Shown: positions 24,283-29,607 of the stretch, piece after piece
How the letters are laid out: every line of letters starts with the position of its first letter
Numbering within the stretch: the stretch's first letter is position 1
Assembly: GCA_001468855.1 (NCBI GenBank)
Contig: LDIV01000001.1
Span: forward strand, 567,805 to 597,411
Origin: a candidate division TM6 bacterium UASB124
GTDB taxonomy: Bacteria; Dependentiae; Babeliae; Babeliales; RVW-14
DNA: 29,607 nucleotides
Direction: 5' to 3'
Translations under genes and position numbers: made by a program
Notes under the pieces: model-generated
What the model was told of the DNA's origin: nothing
Databases searched by the model: none
The model's input: only the letters and a program-made list of their open reading frames with translations

Positions 24283-25116
24283 TTAACCGCATAGGAAAAA
24301 TTTCAAAACATATACAATGACAGGTCCTGCTACCGATAAAAGCGTAGAACCAATAAGTATATAATTTTTGTATTCGCCCCAACAATTTTTCTTTTTCAAT
24401 TTTGCGACCAAAAGATTTGTGTTTTTAAGCTTGGTTTTTGTGAAAGAAATTTCGTCTGAATTTGTAAATAATATTGATGGTTCTTCTATCTCTGTAATAG
24501 ATTCAGTAATTGCATCAGTTGATCGTTGCTGATGATTATCAAAAAGTACTGAGATTTTTTCAAGAACCTCGCTATTTTGGTTGAGGCTTTCAACGAAACC
24601 TCTTTTGTTGTCGCCAGGCTGAATTTTGATAGTAATATTATTATCTTCAACCCAGAGTTCTTTGATGTTGGGTAATGATGAAATATAGGTTGGTATATAC
24701 GTTAGCTTGTTGTGTCGTAGATTTATAATTGTGATCTGTTTTTTTTCTTTAGTGATAGTGATGACTTTGTTCTTCCAATCTTTATTTTCAAGTTCTTGAC
24801 TTGTAATATTATATCCACTGAGATCTAATATATGATCATCGCCATCTGTTACTATTTCTTTGATAGTTGGTAGTTGTCGAATGTATGTTGGGATATAGTC
24901 TATGTCATTTCCTCGGAGATTGAGGATTTTGGGTTTTCCCGATGTTCCTATTTTGGTCAATTTATTTATCCAACCAGAGCTTTCCAAGTCTTGGCTTGTA
25001 AGGTTTCTTTTGCCGATAACTAAGGTGCAATAATCACCTACGTTAGATTTTTGCATTGCCTGCAGCGGCAAAAACAGTAAGGTGAATATTATAATGAAAG
25101 GATGTTGCTTATGCAT
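24283..25116 (-). CDS. Exported LRR-like protein with duplicated unit and C-terminal anchor
   Basis: A 277-residue protein with a signal peptide (1-20, ending PLQA) and two tandem copies of a 65-66 residue unit (about 30-95 and 95-161). Each copy has a N[LI]TSQ[DE]LE segment and an LRR-like core of the form [LI]NLRxNxxxYIPTYIxxLPxIKE. The pattern LxxLxxN and the proline-containing YIPTYI resemble leucine-rich repeats of surface or effector proteins. The remaining 100 residues are Ser/Thr/Glu-rich, ending in one hydrophobic helix (about 250-273, TLLSVAGPVIVYVLKFF). The AAGGGAG box precedes the ATG at 25116. A host-contact role is a reasonable hypothesis, not shown. Not recognised as a named family. 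Confidence 0.65.
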   Translation of the reverse strand: MHKQHPFIIIFTLLFLPLQAMQKSNVGDYCTLVIGKRNLTSQDLESSGWINKLTKIGTSGKPKILNLRGNDIDYIPTYIRQLPTIKEIVTDGDDHILDLSGYNITSQELENKDWKNKVITITKEKKQITIINLRHNKLTYIPTYISSLPNIKELWVEDNNITIKIQPGDNKRGFVESLNQNSEVLEKISVLFDNHQQRSTDAITESITEIEEPSILFTNSDEISFTKTKLKNTNLLVAKLKKKNCWGEYKNYILIGSTLLSVAGPVIVYVLKFFLCG

Positions 25117-25141
25117 GACTACTACTCCCTTCTCAATAATG

Positions 25142-26068
25142 TTATACAGGTTGTTGATCGTTTAAATAGACAATAGATGCTCTTTCTTTGAGCTCCTTTT
25201 CAAATTGAACAATATATTTATCGCGTCGACCTTCTTGAAGCGTTTTTTCAATTTCCACATATTGTTCATCAAGTGTTTTGAGTCGGCTTTCTTTTTTATC
25301 AACAAGTTTTACCATTTGGTAACTTCCGTCATCAAGAGCAATAGGATCGGAATGTTGTCCCTTCTCCATCGAAAAGACCATCGAAAATTTTTTACCGATG
25401 TCTTCTTTTTCTACCCACCCAAGATTTTCCCAGTTGAGCTTTTTGTCATCAATATGTTTGGCTTCATCTGCAGTAAGTGCGCATATTTGAAGTTGATATG
25501 CTTCTTTAGTGTATGATGGGTGTTTCTTGTAATATTCTTCAACTTCTTGCGATGTAACGATAATGCGCTCACTAATTTCCGCTTGGCGGGCGTTTTCAGA
25601 TGCGAGCATTCGTCCTAATTGGTTTTTATATTCTTTTATGGTAAAGCCAAATTGTTTGAGATGGTCTTCAAATTCATTATCAGATAATTCGGTAAGATTG
25701 TTTTGCATTTTGAAAGCAAGTAGATGTCTATCGATGTCGGCTTGTGTTGGGATCATATGCATGTCATTTGCTCGTTGGAGTAAAAGTTCTTCAGTGATGG
25801 CTTCATTAAGGGTAAATTTCCCACCTTCTTTGCTCAGGCGCGGTTGGTTGAGGTCTGATTGAAGGATATTTGATCCATTAACACGAACTATAATTTTATC
25901 GATGGTGATACGTGAATTAATTGAGGGTGCTGATTTGTTTTCTTGATTGCTGGACGATTCATGAATATTGTCCTGAGTGTTTGCTGCGGAGGCTTTGGTT
26001 TCTGTTGCAAAAGTTGTTAATGGCTTAAGTGCGAGAACTATAAGAAGACCATATGTATTTAATTTCAC
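25142..26068 (-). CDS. SurA-like periplasmic chaperone (parvulin-like domain shortened)
   Basis: A 308-residue exported protein with signal peptide (1-22). The N-terminal half (IIVRVNGSNILQSDL, then NEAITEELLLQRA and the FGFTIKEYKNQL helix) matches the SurA N-terminal chaperone domain. The following WENLGWVEKEDIGK, FSMEKGQHSDPIA and DGSYQMVKLVDKKES resemble the second half of a parvulin peptidyl-prolyl isomerase. The front part of that domain is largely missing, so it is probably a chaperone rather than an active isomerase. It starts with GTG at 26068, supported by AAGGGG; the open frame runs on to 26137 but would pass through a terminator. It likely guides outer-membrane proteins to BamA. 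Confidence 0.75.
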   Translation of the reverse strand: MKLNTYGLLIVLALKPLTTFATETKASAANTQDNIHESSSNQENKSAPSINSRITIDKIIVRVNGSNILQSDLNQPRLSKEGGKFTLNEAITEELLLQRANDMHMIPTQADIDRHLLAFKMQNNLTELSDNEFEDHLKQFGFTIKEYKNQLGRMLASENARQAEISERIIVTSQEVEEYYKKHPSYTKEAYQLQICALTADEAKHIDDKKLNWENLGWVEKEDIGKKFSMVFSMEKGQHSDPIALDDGSYQMVKLVDKKESRLKTLDEQYVEIEKTLQEGRRDKYIVQFEKELKERASIVYLNDQQPV

Positions 26069-26085
26069 TATCAACCCCTTCGTTA

Positions 26086-26118
26086 AGAAAAAGGGCGAGC
26101 AGCATGCTGCTCGCCCTT
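26086..26118 (-). terminator. Intrinsic terminator between the two periplasmic folding genes
   Basis: 26091-26118 is a 28-bp perfect palindrome (arms AAGGGCGAGCAGCA, centre 26104/26105), GC-rich. On the minus strand it is followed by TTTTTCTTAACG. It lies 24 nt after the stop of the lipoprotein gene. Because it falls inside the upstream extension of the SurA-like frame, it also decides that gene's start. Confidence 0.9.
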
Positions 26119-26141
26119 CTCTGATTAGTATGCACAATTAT

Positions 26142-27161
26142 TTACGCAGCTGTTGCTGGTTTTTCATCGTTTTTTGGTTCTGCTTTTGCTTCGTCGTCAG
26201 CTTTTTCAGATGCTGCTGGTTTAGCTTCTTGAAAGTATTCTTCGTTTACGACGACTTTGAAATCATCTTTAAGCTTCTTGAGTTCTTTGTCCATGACATC
26301 TTTGAATTGGTTGTTCTTGAGCATGGATTCGATATGACCTCTGACCTCGTTCAATTCAAACAAGGTTGTGTCTTTCTTGTCCCAAGCTTTGATGACCCAG
26401 AATTCTTTACCGACTTTGACTTTCTCAACACCGGGGAGTTTGGTCATACCAAGTGCTGTTTCTTTGATTGGTCCTGGAACTGCATCGTATTGGAATCCCT
26501 TGCTGACTTCCTTGCTGACACGACCGAAATCTTTGAACTTGCCATTTTTATCTGCTTTGGCTAACTTTTCAAAGTTTTCAACATCGCCTTTTACTTTTGC
26601 CAAGAAGGCATTGGCAAGAGCTTCGTTATCAAAACGAGCACCCATGGTAAGAACACCACCGGCAACTTTAACAAAGCGATCTTTGTTTTCATTATAATGT
26701 TTTGTAATATCTTCATCTGAAACTTTGATATTGTCATACAGTTTCTTTTCAAAAACTTGAACCATCAATGAGCGTTTCAGAAGCTTTTCTGTTTCGTTGT
26801 AAGCTTTAATATATTCTGGATCATTTTCAATGTTGTTTTTGACGGAATATTTTTCAATTAAAGCTTGCATTGCGAGTTGATCAAAAAATTTGCGAAGTAA
26901 TTCTTTTGGAAGGCTTTCAAGTGAGGCACCGCGGAAATATGGATTTGCTTGAATCATTTGATTGAGGTTGTTAAGGAATTCACCTTCGGTGATTGCAACT
27001 TCTCCATTAATTGTGCACAACGCTTTTGTAGAAGCTTTTGATGCTTCTTCTGTTTTTGGTGTAACAACATCCTTTTTCTTGATTAGATCGCAACCAGAAA
27101 ACAGCATGAGCGATGCGACTAGGGCTGACCCTTGAATATATGCAAGCGTCTTTGTGTTCAT
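26142..27161 (-). CDS. PpiC/SurA-like periplasmic lipoprotein chaperone
   Basis: A 339-residue lipoprotein. The signal peptide ends in the lipobox LFSGC (Cys24). A helical chaperone-like N-terminal domain follows (ALCTINGEVAITEGEFL, then the LRKFFDQLAMQALI helix). A parvulin-like region comes next (roughly 160-275, with the FDNEALANAFLAKVKGDV helix), then helices and a low-complexity Ala/Glu/Lys tail. The conserved ARHI-type histidine of active parvulins is not seen, so catalytic activity is doubtful. It is probably bound to the membrane facing the periplasm and aids folding of exported proteins. The ATG at 27161 gives a canonical lipoprotein signal; 27173 is an alternative. Ends 24 nt before a strong terminator. 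Confidence 0.78.
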   Translation of the reverse strand: MNTKTLAYIQGSALVASLMLFSGCDLIKKKDVVTPKTEEASKASTKALCTINGEVAITEGEFLNNLNQMIQANPYFRGASLESLPKELLRKFFDQLAMQALIEKYSVKNNIENDPEYIKAYNETEKLLKRSLMVQVFEKKLYDNIKVSDEDITKHYNENKDRFVKVAGGVLTMGARFDNEALANAFLAKVKGDVENFEKLAKADKNGKFKDFGRVSKEVSKGFQYDAVPGPIKETALGMTKLPGVEKVKVGKEFWVIKAWDKKDTTLFELNEVRGHIESMLKNNQFKDVMDKELKKLKDDFKVVVNEEYFQEAKPAASEKADDEAKAEPKNDEKPATAA

Positions 27162-27278
27162 AATAACTATCATCCTCTTAGGTAATGAGTTAAACATTTT
27201 TGTACCGCGCTTGTGACTCTACAAAATCATCTATTTTTTTTAAAAAAGATACCATTAATGCTATCACAGCTGAGTAAT

Positions 27279-27307
27279 TTTTCAAGAAACTAAAAATGCG
27301 CTACAAT
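27279..27307 (+). promoter_or_regulatory. Putative promoter of the tandem permease operon
   Basis: TTTTCA (27279-27284) and TACAAT (27302-27307) are separated by 17 nt, with 4 of 6 and 5 of 6 matches. The transcript would have a leader of about 75 nt before the ATG, which contains the hairpin at 27326-27350. Confidence 0.4.
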
Positions 27308-27325
27308 TGCCCCGTTGTAATTTTT

Positions 27326-27350
27326 ATAAGCTGAGGGATTTTCAGCTTAT
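27326..27350 (+). promoter_or_regulatory. 5'-leader hairpin of the tandem permease operon
   Basis: ATAAGCTGA (27326-27334) pairs perfectly with TCAGCTTAT (27342-27350), leaving a 7-nt loop. No T-run follows, so it is not a terminator. It lies in the predicted leader, about 40 nt before the ATG, and could affect mRNA stability or translation. Function unproven. Confidence 0.5.
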
Positions 27351-27389
27351 TGTCGTTTGTGTGGGTTTGTCTAAGAACAAGGAGCTTTT

Positions 27390-28709
27390 ATGGCACACGT
27401 TGGAAAAATTTCTTTTTGGGCGGCTGTTTTGATGAGCATCAATATTATTGTTGGTGCTGGTATTTTTACGGTGCCGCAAAAAATGACGCTTATTGCTGGA
27501 AGCCTGAGCTTTTTGAGTTGGCCATTGGTTGGCTTGCTTATGTTTCCGGTGATTTGGAGCATTGCACAAGCTTCTCGCATATTTCCAGGAGAAGGTGGTT
27601 TTTATAATTATTGTTCACAAGGGATCAATAAAACAGCTGGCTTTATAGCTCAATGGTGTTATGTCCTTGGGTATATGGGTACAGCTGCAACTATTACAAC
27701 AGCGTTACGTGAGGGCTTTGTTGATAGGCTAGGTTTTTCTTTTGCAGGACAACACCCCTATCTTTTTAATGCTCTTGTCATTATTTTCTTTTCGTTTTTG
27801 AATCTTCTTTCAATTGAAATGATCAGTCGATTGCAGAGTGGAATTACATTGATAAAGATGCTGCCTCTTTTCTTTGTGATTGCTGTATTTGTTTTTTATT
27901 GGAATTCATCACTAACCTATAACGTTTCAAGTCTTGGCAACCTTGGGCTTACCCTTCCTGGTGCTATTTTTGCATATTGGGGATTTGAAGCGTGCTGTAG
28001 TCTCGGTCATTTACTTAAAGGAGGACCTCAGCAGGTAGGTAAAATTATTTTGACAGCATTTGGTCTTGCCGCTCTTATTTATATGTTTTTTCATCTCGGA
28101 TTGATTCATATTATGGGTGTTGATGCTTTGACAACACAGGGTGTTTTGGCTTTCCCTCAATTCATGGGGCTATCAACGACAGCAACATCAATAATTGCAG
28201 TTTTGATTATTGGTTCAATATTCTTAAGTTTCAGCAATACCATCTTTGGTGTTTCATTAACAAACATCACCAATATTTTTATGTTTGCAGAACAAAAATT
28301 AATTCTTGGTGGTAAATTTTTAACCAGAACCAATAGATTACAGCGTCCTACTGCAGCAGCTCTTGTGCATGGTATTGCTTTGTGGATATTGCTTTTCTTT
28401 ATTACCAGCAGAAGCATCTTGACAGCTTTGACTGATATTGGTGTGTGCAGCGCCTTTGTTTTGACCCTTGTTGCACTCTTATTGACCTATATAAAGAGAA
28501 GAAATTACTTCCAAATTTTTGTCACGATACTTGGTTTTATATCATGCGGTATTTTGATTTATTATTGCTGGATTGATATTAGTCCAGAACCAATGGCTCG
28601 TTTGATATATATCATGCCATTGCTTGTTGGGGCTATTGCTGGATTTGTTTTGTATAAGCTTCAACAGATGAAGAAGGGCAAAAAGTTACCATTTATGTGG
28701 GGCTCGTAA
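27390..28709 (+). CDS. APC-superfamily amino acid permease
   Basis: A 439-residue inner-membrane transporter with about 12 hydrophobic segments. The TM1 motif is NIIVGAGIFTVP (residues 18-29), with the GAG-IF turn that binds the amino group in this superfamily. GEGGFYNYCSQGI follows TM2. The ATG at 27390 has an AAGGAG box at 6-7 nt. It is the first gene of a two-permease operon (16-nt gap to the next). Substrate unknown; the family includes antiporters such as the arginine/agmatine and glutamate/GABA exchangers. Confidence 0.88.
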   Translation: MAHVGKISFWAAVLMSINIIVGAGIFTVPQKMTLIAGSLSFLSWPLVGLLMFPVIWSIAQASRIFPGEGGFYNYCSQGINKTAGFIAQWCYVLGYMGTAATITTALREGFVDRLGFSFAGQHPYLFNALVIIFFSFLNLLSIEMISRLQSGITLIKMLPLFFVIAVFVFYWNSSLTYNVSSLGNLGLTLPGAIFAYWGFEACCSLGHLLKGGPQQVGKIILTAFGLAALIYMFFHLGLIHIMGVDALTTQGVLAFPQFMGLSTTATSIIAVLIIGSIFLSFSNTIFGVSLTNITNIFMFAEQKLILGGKFLTRTNRLQRPTAAALVHGIALWILLFFITSRSILTALTDIGVCSAFVLTLVALLLTYIKRRNYFQIFVTILGFISCGILIYYCWIDISPEPMARLIYIMPLLVGAIAGFVLYKLQQMKKGKKLPFMWGS

Positions 28710-28725
28710 TACACGATAGGAATTT

Positions 28726-29607
28726 ATGACTCAGATGAAAATTCCTGTTTGGGTCGCCATACTCATTAATGCAAACATTGTTATTGGTAGTGCATTTTTT
28801 CTTAGCGCCGGTAAGATTTCAGCAACGAATGGTGTTCTAGCTCCCTTTGCATGGGCCCTGTGTGGTCTGATGCTTTTGCCTCTCGTTGTTGTTCTTGCTC
28901 GACTTTCAATGCAGTATCCTCTTGCTGGCGGCTTGTATATTTATAGTAAGGAGTGCCTCGGTTCAGTATGGGGCTTTATTAGCGGGTGGGGGTATTTTAT
29001 TGGTACCGCTGCTGCTAATGCTGCTGTTATACATGCCTTCAGTAAACAAGTACAAAAGATGGGTGTGATAGAATGTGTTCTTCAAACAATTCATCTCAGT
29101 GGTATTCGTCTTGATATTGTTTTAGTGTTTGCTTTTACAATATTTAATCTTTTGAATATTGAATTTTTGGAACGCACCCAAATTATTTTTGCAATTCTCA
29201 AAGGTATCCCATTACTCATAGTGCTGATCTCGTTACCATTTCTGTTTGATATAAACAACTTTGCAAGTGTCAGGCTCAATTGGTCTGGCTTTTTTGAAAC
29301 CTTGCCGTTGGTTCTTTTTGCCTACATTGGTATGGAAGCATGCTGTGCAATTGCTGATAAAATTGAAGATGGCCATAAGAATGCTGCGCGAGTTATTATG
29401 GTCTCGTTCAGTTTAATTATGATAATTTATACTATCTTACAACTTGCACTGCTTTGTATTCACGGCAATAAAAACGTTGATGCATTCTTAACCATTATGC
29501 CTATGTTGACTTCAAATCAAACAGTAATTAAATGGGGTAATGCGTTTATATACATTGGTTTATTATCCTCATTCCTTGCCGGCTTTTATGGAATGTTTTA
29601 TTACAAT
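28726..29607 (+). CDS. APC-superfamily amino acid permease, cut by the window end (partial)
   Basis: A third APC permease that starts at ATG 28726 (AGG box at 28718-28720) and stays open to the last base, giving 294 residues. It starts MTQMKIPVWVAILINANI, with the TM1 turn VIGSAFF in place of the usual GxGIF. It shares LAGGLYIY and FISGWGYFIG with the first permease in this window (VAGGLYVY and FMSGWGYFVG), so those two are closer to each other than to the one between. The rest of the gene lies to the right. Substrate not inferable. Confidence 0.85.
   Translation, partial: MTQMKIPVWVAILINANIVIGSAFFLSAGKISATNGVLAPFAWALCGLMLLPLVVVLARLSMQYPLAGGLYIYSKECLGSVWGFISGWGYFIGTAAANAAVIHAFSKQVQKMGVIECVLQTIHLSGIRLDIVLVFAFTIFNLLNIEFLERTQIIFAILKGIPLLIVLISLPFLFDINNFASVRLNWSGFFETLPLVLFAYIGMEACCAIADKIEDGHKNAARVIMVSFSLIMIIYTILQLALLCIHGNKNVDAFLTIMPMLTSNQTVIKWGNAFIYIGLLSSFLAGFYGMFYYN

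Noticed and set aside
26069..26137. Upstream extension of the SurA-like frame
   Set aside because: It contains the terminator of the preceding gene and lacks a ribosome site, while GTG at 26068 has AAGGGG and opens a proper signal peptide.
25977..26564. 195-codon open frame on the plus strand
   Set aside because: It runs antisense to the lipoprotein and SurA-like genes and straight through the palindromic terminator at 26091-26118. Its aromatic-rich translation (runs of Phe) is a typical antisense artefact.
1..29607. CRISPR arrays, insertion sequences, tRNA or rRNA genes
   Set aside because: No regularly spaced repeats, transposase-like proteins, or cloverleaf/rRNA signatures were seen by eye on either strand; a dedicated tRNA and RNA-family scan would be decisive.
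1..29607. Legionella/Coxiella or chlamydial origin
   Set aside because: The mevalonate kinases would fit Legionellales, but the many unrecognised exported proteins, repeat-type proteins and gene order do not match what I recall of those groups. The choice of Dependentiae remains an inference that a marker-gene search could overturn.

Overview
The window is AT-rich, densely packed bacterial DNA from a Gram-negative (diderm) organism. The outer membrane is shown by a full-length BamA, an LptA/OstA-like protein and two SurA/PpiC-like periplasmic folding factors. Three APC-type amino acid permeases, a mevalonate-pathway kinase set, many signal-peptide-bearing proteins of unknown function and one short repeat (LRR-like) exported protein fit a small-genome, host-associated lineage. 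My best guess is the candidate phylum Dependentiae (TM6/Babeliae). This is an inference from gene content and protein style; there is no rRNA or other phylogenetic anchor in the window. No tRNA, rRNA, CRISPR array, insertion sequence or phage gene was recognised.

Layout: (1) 1-344, a possible 3' end of an upstream gene, small hairpins and a promoter. (2) 345-5872, an APC permease converging on gpmI plus a DUF4870-like membrane gene, then a small exported protein with rsmE, converging on tsaB and a 60-aa zinc ribbon. (3) 6000-9352, two divergent exported proteins of unknown role, one coiled-coil and one alpha/beta-hydrolase-like. (4) 9611-15350, an envelope run of bamA, a strong terminator, a small exported protein, an lptA-like gene and mutL, the last two overlapping. 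(5) 15337-20113, a minus-strand nucleotide-sugar operon (wecB, wecC, a fused two-domain oxidoreductase). (6) 20249-24205, an exported glycine-rich/coiled-coil protein, mevalonate kinase on the plus strand, and mvaD-phosphomevalonate kinase on the minus strand; the two kinase genes overlap tail to tail by 87 nt. (7) 24283-27161, an LRR-like exported protein, a SurA-like protein and a PpiC-like lipoprotein, with a perfect-palindrome terminator between the last two. (8) 27390-29607, two tandem APC permeases, the second cut by the window end.

Functional picture: the organism imports amino acids, runs glycolysis through the cofactor-independent phosphoglycerate mutase, makes isopentenyl diphosphate from mevalonate (three successive steps are encoded here), builds outer-membrane proteins and lipid-linked surface material, and makes UDP-ManNAcA-type sugars for a surface glycan. 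Many neighbours overlap by 4 nt (ATGA or GTGA) or more, so the genome is tightly packed. Several starts were moved inward from the longest open frame using Shine-Dalgarno sites, family N-termini and, in one case, a terminator lying inside the longer frame.

I found no clearly undescribed multi-gene system. The best leads are the 87-nt convergent kinase overlap, the LRR-like duplicated protein, the fused oxidoreductase in the wecBC operon, the 34-bp all-AT palindrome and the pair of apparently non-catalytic parvulin-like chaperones.
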